Shown in pieces: positions 9,134 to 16,241 of a stretch of 64,000 nt of DNA. Each line of letters starts with the position of its first letter. The stretch's first letter is position 1. Location of the stretch: NCBI GenBank assembly GCA_964001305.1, contig CAXFAI010000029.1, forward strand, positions 1 through 64,000, written 5' to 3'. Under the pieces are notes generated by a model. That model made no database searches. It saw only the letters and a list, made by a program, of their open reading frames with translations, and was not told the DNA's origin. This stretch comes from CAJXMH01 sp964001305 (GTDB lineage: Bacteria > Bacteroidota > Bacteroidia > Flavobacteriales_E > Vicingaceae). A program made the position numbers and the translations under genes.

Positions 9134-10159
9134 TTAGATGGAAGATTTAAATTGATCAAGAAAGGCTTTATCATTTTCCGAATATAAGCGTAAATCATTG
9201 ATGTTATACTTCAACTGGGTAATTCTTTCTACTCCCATTCCAAAAGCAAAACCTGAATAAATTTCACTATCAATTCCACAGTTCTCTAATACATTAGGGT
9301 CTACCATTCCACAACCCAAAATTTCCAAATAGCCAGTATATTTACAAACATTACAACCTTTACCAGAACAAATACTACAAGAAACATCCATTTCTGCACT
9401 TGGCTCAGTAAATGGAAAATAAGAAGGCCTCAATCTAATTTTGGTTTCTTCTCCAAACACTTCCTTAGCAAAATACAAGAGTGTTTGTTTCAAATCAGCA
9501 AAGGAAACATCCTTATCAATGTATAAGCCTTCTATTTGATGAAAAAAGCAATGTGCTCTTGCTGAAATGGCTTCATTTCGGTACACCCTTCCCGGAGAAA
9601 TGGTACGAATAGGAGGTTCTGAGTTCTCCATTACACGAACTTGAACTGAAGATGTATGCGTACGTAATGCAATATCTGGATCTTTTGCTACGAAGAAAGT
9701 GTCCTGCATATCTCTAGCCGGATGCTCTGGCGGAAAATTCAATGCTGTAAAATTGTGCCAATCGTCTTCAATTTCGGGACCTTCAGAAACCATAAATCCA
9801 ATTCTTGAAAATATATCAATTATTTGATTTCTTACAATTGAAATAGGATGCCTACTCCCTAGTTCACTCGTGTATACCGGTCGTGTAAAATCAAAGTCCT
9901 TTAAATTATTAGACCCTTCAGTTTGGTGCAAACTATCCTTTAATTCATCAACTCTTTTCTGAGCTTTGTTCTTTAATTGATTGAGAAGAGCTCCAAACTC
10001 TTTTTTATCTTCAGCCGCTACATTTTTAAACTCGGCAAAAAGCCTCTTAAGTTCCCCTTTACTTCCTAATAGTTTAATTCTATAAGCTTCAACTTCTTCT
10101 ATAGTTTCAGCTCTAAATTCTTCAGTTTGTTTTAGAAGTTCTTTTACTTTATCTAACAT
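9134..10159 (-). CDS. pheS: Phenylalanine--tRNA ligase alpha subunit
   Basis: Catalytic subunit of the (alpha-beta)2 enzyme that charges tRNA-Phe. The N-terminal coiled coil for tRNA binding (1-85) is followed by the class II core: motif 2 region RTHTSSVQVR...PGRVYRNEAI (about 167-195), the Phe-pocket segment FFHQIEGL, and motif 3 GFAFGMGVERI (about 304-314). A Cys-rich loop (CSICSGKGCNVCKYTG, about 257-272) is present as in many alpha subunits. ATG overlaps the cyclophilin TGA (TGATG). pheT is not in the window. Confidence 0.97.
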   Translation of the reverse strand: MLDKVKELLKQTEEFRAETIEEVEAYRIKLLGSKGELKRLFAEFKNVAAEDKKEFGALLNQLKNKAQKRVDELKDSLHQTEGSNNLKDFDFTRPVYTSELGSRHPISIVRNQIIDIFSRIGFMVSEGPEIEDDWHNFTALNFPPEHPARDMQDTFFVAKDPDIALRTHTSSVQVRVMENSEPPIRTISPGRVYRNEAISARAHCFFHQIEGLYIDKDVSFADLKQTLLYFAKEVFGEETKIRLRPSYFPFTEPSAEMDVSCSICSGKGCNVCKYTGYLEILGCGMVDPNVLENCGIDSEIYSGFAFGMGVERITQLKYNINDLRLYSENDKAFLDQFKSSI

Positions 10160-10809
10160 CAGTTTAATAGCTTCATCTTTATTATATAAACATCTTTAAC
10201 AGGTCGGTCCGCAAATTTGGTATCTACAGCTGCAATTTGTTCAATCAATTCTAATCCACTTATCACCTCGCCAAATATGGTATATTGACCATCTAGATGC
10301 GGAGTACCACCAACAGATTGATAGATTTCCTTATGCTCTTCGCTGTAAGCTTCTCCCCTTGCTTCCTCAAAACGATCCAAATATTGTTTAGGGTATTTTC
10401 TTCCTTGTACCAAATAGAATTGAGAACCTGAACTTCTCCGATTTGGATTAGTATCATCTGGCTGCCTAGCAGCTGCCAAGGCCCCCTTTTTATGAATATA
10501 TTTATTCTTAATCTCAGCTTCTAATGTATACTCTGGTCCACCATGTCCAAGTCTTTTGGTTGGAGAAGCATTTCTTGATTGTGGGTCTCCTCCTTGAATC
10601 ATAAAATCTTTTATTACTCGATGGAACAATGTACTATCATAGAACCCATCTCTAACCAACTTTACAAAATTATCTCGATGCTTTGGTGTGTCATCGTAGA
10701 GCACAACAGTTATATCACCCACTGAAGTTGAAATTAAGACCTTTTGTTGCGCTTGCATTCCAAGCAAAACAAAACACAGACTAAAAAGTAGAATTAATTT
10801 CTTGTTCAA
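10159..10809 (-). CDS. Periplasmic peptidyl-prolyl cis-trans isomerase, cyclophilin type
   Basis: 216 aa with a signal peptide (LILLFSLCFVLLGMQAQ, cleavage near 20), so exported. The cyclophilin core shows the catalytic FHRVIKDFMIQGGD (about 58-71, with the active Arg) and the SGSQFYLVQ strand (about 120-128). An insertion of about 35 residues between that strand and the closing FGEVISGLELIEQI is common in Bacteroidota members. It assists folding of envelope proteins. The start is TTG with no earlier ATG. First gene of the operon with pheS, sigma and anti-sigma factors. Confidence 0.93.
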   Translation of the reverse strand: MNKKLILLFSLCFVLLGMQAQQKVLISTSVGDITVVLYDDTPKHRDNFVKLVRDGFYDSTLFHRVIKDFMIQGGDPQSRNASPTKRLGHGGPEYTLEAEIKNKYIHKKGALAAARQPDDTNPNRRSSGSQFYLVQGRKYPKQYLDRFEEARGEAYSEEHKEIYQSVGGTPHLDGQYTIFGEVISGLELIEQIAAVDTKFADRPVKDVYIIKMKLLN

Positions 10810-10817
10810 AATATAAT

Positions 10818-10825
10818 TATGTTTG
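10818..10825 (+). promoter_or_regulatory. Candidate -7 box for the small lipoprotein gene
   Basis: TATGTTTG matches TAnnTTTG and lies 20 bases before the ATG at 10846. I see no well-placed -33 element. Confidence 0.3.
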
Positions 10826-10845
10826 TGATTTAGAAGATTATTGAA

Positions 10846-11238
10846 ATGAGCAAAAGTATGAAAAAATTGAGGCGAGCTTTGCCATTTGTGTTGTTTCTAT
10901 TTGCTTTTGTAGGCTGTAAAAAAGACGTTCCACCTACACTGCTTGTTACAGTTGTAGATGACTATAACAATAAATTAAGATCAGTTTGGGTAGAAGTTTC
11001 TGTCGACGGCGCTATTGATGGAATCTTGAATGAGCATGTACTAGACTCTGCTTACACCGATAATTTTGGAACAGCAACTTTTGAATTTGATAATACTGTG
11101 CTGGTTGATATCGCCATTTACGAAGATCGTAACGCAACTATAAAAGAAGACTCTGTAAGTGTTTTACTTGAAACAGCAAGAAGCATTGATGATGATAATT
11201 TGATAGAAAAGAAGTTAGTAGTTCGAAGCTTGAAATAG
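10846..11238 (+). CDS. Small lipoprotein of unknown function
   Basis: 130 aa with a lipoprotein signal: basic start, hydrophobic stretch, then FAFVGCKKD with the acylated Cys at about 24. The rest resembles a single beta-sandwich domain: LLVTVVDDYNNKLRSVWVEV and TDNFGTATFEFD fit the pattern of carboxypeptidase-regulatory-like Ig domains in Bacteroidota lipoproteins. That fold is inference. The gene stands alone between a divergent operon and a convergent hypothetical gene, whose end it overlaps by 24 bases. A second possible ATG lies four codons in. Confidence 0.75.
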   Translation: MSKSMKKLRRALPFVLFLFAFVGCKKDVPPTLLVTVVDDYNNKLRSVWVEVSVDGAIDGILNEHVLDSAYTDNFGTATFEFDNTVLVDIAIYEDRNATIKEDSVSVLLETARSIDDDNLIEKKLVVRSLK

Positions 11239-11577
11239 CTCTTCATTTCTTTCCTCAAAATATTCCAAAATACTCTTCTTAACTAGCCTCTCTTGTTCCA
11301 ATTGATTTAATCGAGGTAGTTTGGCCGTTGCTTTCCAATGAGGCCAATCATCTCTATCTCTTCCTTCATATTCATAAAAACCATATGGCTCTAACAAAGT
11401 ACAAATAGCGATATGCATCACATCCAACTTTTGATCTTTAGAGAGCTTTTCCATATTTAAACCTAGCTCTTGCAAGCCTATCAAAAAAAGAATTGCCTGT
11501 ACATCAAGTATTTGTCCAAATCGATGATTCAATTGGATTAAAAAGTTATCCCACTTTTTCTGAAATTCAATCTCCAT
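11215..11577 (-). CDS. Conserved hypothetical protein
   Basis: 120 aa, soluble, helix-rich, rich in Glu and Leu, no signal peptide or membrane segment. I do not recognise a named domain. The pattern ILFLIGLQELG, VMHIAICTLLEPYGFYE and DRDDWPHWKAT looks evolutionarily constrained and I believe similar proteins occur in other Bacteroidota. Its 3' end overlaps the convergent lipoprotein gene by 24 bases. It starts 31 bases from the divergent cvpA gene. No function is proposed. Confidence 0.7.
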   Translation of the reverse strand: MEIEFQKKWDNFLIQLNHRFGQILDVQAILFLIGLQELGLNMEKLSKDQKLDVMHIAICTLLEPYGFYEYEGRDRDDWPHWKATAKLPRLNQLEQERLVKKSILEYFEERNEELFQASNY

Positions 11578-11608
11578 ACAGCAAAATTAGTAATAGATTC
11601 GCAGCTTA

Positions 11609-12124
11609 ATGAGCTATAACTATTTAGATATAATTATTGCTATTCCATTAATTTGGGGTTGCTACATTGGATTTAAAAAAGGTTTAATTCTTGAACTTGC
11701 TTCTTTAGCCGCCTTAATATTAGGCATTTATGGTGCTTTAAATTTTTCGGAATATACTGCAGAAAAACTCAAATCTCATATTGAAATAAGCGAAAATTGG
11801 ATTGGTTTACTTAGCTATCTCATAACATTTTTACTCATCGTAATTGCCATCTTTATGTTAGCTAAAGTGCTTGATAAAATGCTAAAAGTTATCGCTTTAG
11901 GGTTAGTAAATAGACTACTGGGCTTACTTTTTGGCTTTCTAAAATACACCCTAATAATAAGCGTGCTAATTTTTATTTTTAATGCACTAAATAGTCGCTT
12001 TAATATGGTTGAAGAAAAGATCATTGAAGAATCCCTATTATTTCAACCCATTCAAATGGTATCTAAACCTCTTGTTCCTTTTGTTAAGGAATTTACTGAT
12101 GAAAACTACAATTCGGACCTTTAG
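11609..12124 (+). CDS. CvpA family membrane protein
   Basis: 171 aa with four hydrophobic helices in the CvpA/colicin V production pattern. The N-terminus YLDIIIAIPLIWGCYIGFKKGLI is the family hallmark (D-x-x-x-x-x-P, then G-x-x-x-G). Helices follow at about 33-50, 65-90 and 100-128, with a polar tail. The family sits in the inner membrane and affects envelope processes; its biochemical role is unsettled. Its last four bases overlap the stop of the convergent pgk gene. Confidence 0.87.
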   Translation: MSYNYLDIIIAIPLIWGCYIGFKKGLILELASLAALILGIYGALNFSEYTAEKLKSHIEISENWIGLLSYLITFLLIVIAIFMLAKVLDKMLKVIALGLVNRLLGLLFGFLKYTLIISVLIFIFNALNSRFNMVEEKIIEESLLFQPIQMVSKPLVPFVKEFTDENYNSDL

Positions 12125-13311
12125 TCTTGAATAGCAGCAATACCTGGTAAAGTTTTACCCTCTAAAAATTCTAGTAATGCTCCACCTCCAGTTGAAATAT
12201 AGCTGACCTGATCTTGAAATTTAAACTTATTTACAGCAGCAGCTGAATCTCCTCCACCTATTAGTGAATAAGCCCCTTTTTCTGTGGCTTCAACAATGGC
12301 TTGTGCAATCATTTTAGTACCATCTTCAAAACTTGACATTTCAAAAACACCTACAGGACCATTCCAAAGTATTGTTTTGGACTTTTTAATCAATTCTGAA
12401 AAATCAGTTATCGCTTGAGGTCCAATATCAAGCCCCATAAAACCATCCTTTATTTCCATATTGTCGGCAAAGTCAGTTTCTGCATCATTGCTAAACGCAC
12501 TTGCAATTTTTGAGTCTACAGGCAGGCTTAGGTTTACTTCCTTTTCTTTAGCTAGTTCAAGTATTGTTCTTGCTAAGTTTAATTTATCCTCTTCTACCAA
12601 TGAATTCCCAATTTTTCCTCCCATAGCTTTAAAAAAGGTATAACTCATACCTCCGCCAATAATCAAGTTATCTACTTTGTCTAGCATTTTTTCAATAAGC
12701 AAAATCTTATCTGAAATTTTTGCTCCACCCATAATTGCCGTAAATGGTCGTTCATTATTTTCTACAACTTTCTCTACAGCAGCTAACTCTTTTTCAATCA
12801 CATAACCAAACATCTTTTCTTCATCAAAAAATGATGCTACAATAGCTGTAGAAGCATGTGCTCTATGAGCGGTTCCAAAAGCATCGTTTACATAAACATC
12901 AGCCAAATCTGCAAGCTTTTTAGCAAATCCAGCATCACCTTCTGTTTCCGCTTTGTAAAACCTCAAATTTTCTAACAGTAATATCTCTCCAGCATCTAAT
13001 TTTGCAGAAACTTGTTGTACTTCTTCTCCTATACAATCGTTTACAAACTTTACTTCTTTCCCTACTTTCTGACTTAAAGCATTTACAATATGCTTTAAAG
13101 AGAATTTTCCATTTCTTTCTCCTTTTGGCCTGCCTAAGTGAGACATTAAGATAGCAGCACCTCCATCATTTATGATTTTTTGAATGGTTGGAATTGCAGC
13201 GTCAATTCGAGTTGTGTCGGTTACTTCAAAGTTTTCATTTAAAGGCACATTCAAGTCTAATCTTACTAGAACTCTTTTCCCACTAAAGTTATATTCGTTT
13301 ATCTTTTTCAT
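12121..13311 (-). CDS. pgk: Phosphoglycerate kinase
   Basis: Glycolytic enzyme that makes ATP and 3-phosphoglycerate from 1,3-bisphosphoglycerate and ADP. Family motifs are complete: RVLVRLDLNVPL near residue 12, MSHLGRPKG, YVNDAFGTAHRAHAS, GGAKISDKI, NGPVGVFE and the C-terminal SLIGGGDSAAAV. I place the start at ATG 13311 (MKKINEY, 396 aa). An in-frame TTG at 13335 would add eight residues, but it lies inside a promoter -7 box and the added residues do not look conserved. The end overlaps cvpA by four bases. Confidence 0.96.
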   Translation of the reverse strand: MKKINEYNFSGKRVLVRLDLNVPLNENFEVTDTTRIDAAIPTIQKIINDGGAAILMSHLGRPKGERNGKFSLKHIVNALSQKVGKEVKFVNDCIGEEVQQVSAKLDAGEILLLENLRFYKAETEGDAGFAKKLADLADVYVNDAFGTAHRAHASTAIVASFFDEEKMFGYVIEKELAAVEKVVENNERPFTAIMGGAKISDKILLIEKMLDKVDNLIIGGGMSYTFFKAMGGKIGNSLVEEDKLNLARTILELAKEKEVNLSLPVDSKIASAFSNDAETDFADNMEIKDGFMGLDIGPQAITDFSELIKKSKTILWNGPVGVFEMSSFEDGTKMIAQAIVEATEKGAYSLIGGGDSAAAVNKFKFQDQVSYISTGGGALLEFLEGKTLPGIAAIQD

Positions 13312-13332
13312 AATCGTAAGGTAAATGGACGG

Positions 13333-13340
13333 CAAAAATA
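13333..13340 (-). promoter_or_regulatory. -7 box of the pgk promoter
   Basis: On the minus strand the sequence reads TATTTTTG, matching TAnnTTTG, 21 bases upstream of ATG 13311. It includes the alternative TTG codon at 13335 and so argues against that start. No clear -33 element was found. Confidence 0.45.
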
Positions 13341-13387
13341 GAGACTCTTCTTCGATTAATTTTAATCAAAATTGTATTGTTTTCAAC

Positions 13388-13395
13388 TACTTTTG
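13388..13395 (+). promoter_or_regulatory. -7 box directly before holB
   Basis: TACTTTTG matches TAnnTTTG and ends four bases before the ATG at 13400. If used, transcription would start at or very near the start codon, giving an almost leaderless mRNA. TTG at 13372 is closer than the usual spacing. Confidence 0.4.
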
Positions 13396-13399
13396 ACCC

Positions 13400-14551
13400 A
13401 TGCAGTTTAAAGATGTTATTGGTCAAGATAAGCTCAAGCAAAAGCTAATAGAAGTTGTAAAATCAGGAAGAATTAGTCATGCACAACTTTTTTTAGGTAA
13501 AAACGGCTTTGGCGGATTGCCATTGGCCATCGCTTTTGCGCAATACATCAGTTGTAAAGCGCCAACTGAAGATGATTCTTGCGGGAGCTGTACTTCTTGC
13601 ATTAAATTTAAGAAGTTAGCACACCCAGATTTACATTTTTCATTTCCAACCAATAAAACTGAAACTGTAAAACACAAGGGCCATACCTCAGATGATTTTG
13701 TCCAAAAGTTCCGAGAATTAATTATCGAAAAGCCATACTCCACTTTAAATGATTGGCATCGTAAAATAGAATTAGAAAATAAACAGAGCTTAATCAATGT
13801 AGATGAAAGTCAATCGATTATTAAAAAGCTAAACTTAAAACCATACGAATCTGAGTATAAGTTTTTGGTTATGTGGATGCCTGAACGGATGAACACAGAA
13901 GCGGCAAATAAGCTCCTTAAATTAATCGAAGAACCAAGTCCGAAAACGCTTTTATTATTAGTAGCAGAAGACATAGAGCAATTGCTAATTACGATAACTT
14001 CTCGAACTCAAATAGTAAGAGTACCTCCATTATCTAAAGAAGTTATTTCTAACTACTTAGCAAACATTACAGCCGATAATCAGAAGGCTAAGCTAATTGC
14101 AGAAATTTCAGATGGAAATCTAAACGAAGGCCTTAGGCAATTAGAGTTACAAGAAGAGGAGTTAGCATTCTTTGAGCTTTTTAAAGACTGGATGCGCTCT
14201 TGCTACAAAGCAGACATTCAAGGTATGCATAGTTGGGTAGAAGAAATTTCTAAGAGCAAGTATGGCAGAGAAGGAAGAAAACGTTTTCTTGAGTTTGCTT
14301 TGAAGCTCATGCGAGAAAGTATATTAGGAAATTACACGAATCAACTAAATCGTTCACATGGAGAGCAAGCTAATTTTCTTAAAAAGTTTGCACCCTTTAT
14401 CCATGGAGATAATATTTTACCCATTACAGAGGTTCTAAATGAGGCACATATGCATATTTCGCGAAATGCTTATGCCAAAATTGTTTTCATGGATATGTCC
14501 ATGAAGTTTGCCAATTTATTGCGCACCAAAAAGCGTACATTTGTTCATTAA
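13400..14551 (+). CDS. holB: DNA polymerase III subunit delta'
   Basis: Clamp-loader subunit (383 aa). The N-terminal AAA+ domain begins IGQDKLKQKLIEVV and has the Gly-rich loop LFLGKNGFGG in place of a working Walker A, as expected for delta', which binds no ATP. A zinc module follows (about 51-69: four Cys in CKAPTEDDSCGSCTSC). The sensor region RMNTEAANKLLKLIEEPSP and the SRT motif (TITSRTQIVRVP, about 198-209) identify the family. First gene of a long plus-strand run; ricT starts 62 bases after its stop. Confidence 0.92.
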   Translation: MQFKDVIGQDKLKQKLIEVVKSGRISHAQLFLGKNGFGGLPLAIAFAQYISCKAPTEDDSCGSCTSCIKFKKLAHPDLHFSFPTNKTETVKHKGHTSDDFVQKFRELIIEKPYSTLNDWHRKIELENKQSLINVDESQSIIKKLNLKPYESEYKFLVMWMPERMNTEAANKLLKLIEEPSPKTLLLLVAEDIEQLLITITSRTQIVRVPPLSKEVISNYLANITADNQKAKLIAEISDGNLNEGLRQLELQEEELAFFELFKDWMRSCYKADIQGMHSWVEEISKSKYGREGRKRFLEFALKLMRESILGNYTNQLNRSHGEQANFLKKFAPFIHGDNILPITEVLNEAHMHISRNAYAKIVFMDMSMKFANLLRTKKRTFVH

Positions 14552-14613
14552 GCTTTTTAAGCAATTGTTTAACGATTTCGGCACCTAGCGTGCCGCCAAA
14601 TATAGATTTACTT

Positions 14614-15771
14614 ATGGGCTGTGCAGGCTGCGCCAACAATGGCGATGGAAGCCCGGCCGGATGCCGCAGTAATGGAAGTTGCGGAAACGGGGGGTGTAAT
14701 AAATTAACGGTATTCAATTGGCTCTCAAATATGGAGATGCCAAATTCTGATTCTCAACCAAAATATGTAGAAGTTCGTTTTAAAAACGGGAGGAAAAACT
14801 TTTATATCAACGATACGGATTTACAACTTTACGATGGTGATGCAATTGCCGTTCAAGCCGACACTGGACATGATGTTGGTGTTGTTTGCCTTTCAGGTGA
14901 ATTGGTTCGTTTGCAAATGAAAAAGAAAGGAGTTTTTCATCAAACCCAAGATTTGAAGAAAGTATATCGAAAAGCAAACGAAAAAGACATTGACGATTGG
15001 CAAACAGGCAGAGCTAAAGAAGCGGATGCCATGATCAAATCAAGAAGTATTGCCTCTGAACTTGGCTTGAAAATGAAAATTTCTGATGTAGAATATCAAG
15101 CCGATTTAAGTAAAGCTACCTTCTACTATACCGCTGAAGAAAGAGTTGATTTTAGAGCATTAATCAGAAAGTTAGCAGACACCTTTAAGGTGAGAATTGA
15201 GATGAAGCAAATTGGCATGCGACAAGAAGCTGGAAAACTCGGAGGAATTGGATCATGCGGTAGAGAACTTTGCTGCTCAACTTGGTTAACTGACTTTCGT
15301 TCTGTTTCTACTTCTGCCGCTAGGTATCAACAACTTTCTCTCAATCCGAGCAAGTTAGCTGGACAATGTGGTAAATTAAAATGCTGCTTAAATTATGAGC
15401 TAGATGCTTACATGGATGAACTGAAAAAGTTTCCAGATACAAAAAAGAACCTCAAAACTCGAAAAGGAGAAGCTTTTTTCCAGAAAATGGACATTTTCAG
15501 TAATAAAATGTGGTACTCCTACAAAGAAAACCCCTCGGAGTTTATTGAATTAAGCTTAGATCGTGTTATTGAAGTAATTGAGAATAATAAAAAAGGGAAA
15601 GCGGTTGAAGACCTAAAAAACTTTGCTAACACGAACATAATTGAGCAGCCTGAATATGCGAATGTGGTTGGGCAAGATAGCTTGACGAGATTTGATAACA
15701 AAGGCAATCGTTCAAGAAACAGAAATAGAAACAAGCGAAGAAAGCAAAATCAAAATAAGCGTAAAAATTGA
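14614..15771 (+). CDS. ricT: PSP1 domain protein, RicT/YaaT-like
   Basis: 385 aa from ATG 14614, chosen over an in-frame GTG at 14590 because members in this phylum start with a Cys-rich M-G-C head. The head has eight Cys in the first 40 residues. The PSP1 core (about 100-270) includes GSCGRELCCSTWL and GQCGKLKCCLNYE, both Cys-dense and possible Fe-S ligands as in the Bacillus Ric complex, which acts on RNA maturation. The tail is strongly basic (NRSRNRNRNKRRKQ), suggesting nucleic acid contact. Its TGA overlaps the gldH TTG start. holB-ricT-gldH is a known Bacteroidota neighbourhood. Confidence 0.88.
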   Translation: MGCAGCANNGDGSPAGCRSNGSCGNGGCNKLTVFNWLSNMEMPNSDSQPKYVEVRFKNGRKNFYINDTDLQLYDGDAIAVQADTGHDVGVVCLSGELVRLQMKKKGVFHQTQDLKKVYRKANEKDIDDWQTGRAKEADAMIKSRSIASELGLKMKISDVEYQADLSKATFYYTAEERVDFRALIRKLADTFKVRIEMKQIGMRQEAGKLGGIGSCGRELCCSTWLTDFRSVSTSAARYQQLSLNPSKLAGQCGKLKCCLNYELDAYMDELKKFPDTKKNLKTRKGEAFFQKMDIFSNKMWYSYKENPSEFIELSLDRVIEVIENNKKGKAVEDLKNFANTNIIEQPEYANVVGQDSLTRFDNKGNRSRNRNRNKRRKQNQNKRKN

Positions 15772-16241
15772 AAACAGCCCTTTACAGTTTTTTCCTGATT
15801 GCTATTATTTCACTAATTGCTTGTGATGAAAACTTAGTTTACGAGCAGAACAGGGATATTGAAAATGCGGAATGGGAAAGAAATAAAAAAGCCAATTTTA
15901 ACTTTAATATTTCCGACACAGCTACTCCCTATAACTTCTATTTAAACTTCAGGCATTCAGGTCAATATCCGTATAAAAATTTATATCTTTTCACTCGAAC
16001 CACAAGCCCAAATGGTGAGGTAGCTCTAGACACGGCACAAATGCTTTTAGCGGATAATCAAGGAAAATGGATGGGCAAGGGAATTGGAGATTTATATGAC
16101 TATCAATTTCGGTTTAAAGAACTTGTACTTTTTCCTGCTAAAGGAGAGTATTCTTTTGAAATAGAACAAGCCATGAGGGACGAAGTACTCCCATATGTAA
16201 CAGATATTGGAATTAGAATTGAAAAAGTAAGCGGTGAGTAA
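15768..16241 (+). CDS. gldH: Gliding motility lipoprotein GldH
   Basis: 157 aa lipoprotein with lipobox SLIACDE (acylated Cys near residue 19). The body has the GldH pattern: NRDIENAEWERNKKANF, FYLNFRHSGQYPYKNLYLF and TTSPNGEVALDTAQMLLAD, followed by a beta-rich end. GldH is needed for gliding in flavobacteria and is an accessory to the T9SS/gliding apparatus at the envelope. It starts with TTG overlapping the ricT stop by three bases, and its end overlaps the PBP1A start by eight. The context matches other Flavobacteriia. Confidence 0.9.
   Translation: MKTALYSFFLIAIISLIACDENLVYEQNRDIENAEWERNKKANFNFNISDTATPYNFYLNFRHSGQYPYKNLYLFTRTTSPNGEVALDTAQMLLADNQGKWMGKGIGDLYDYQFRFKELVLFPAKGEYSFEIEQAMRDEVLPYVTDIGIRIEKVSGE

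Noticed and set aside
13312..13335. TTG start giving a longer PGK
   Set aside because: The TTG is part of a TATTTTTG promoter box and the extra eight residues are not like PGK N-termini.
14590..14613. GTG start adding eight residues to RicT
   Set aside because: Family members in this phylum start at the Cys-rich M-G-C head, which fits ATG 14614.
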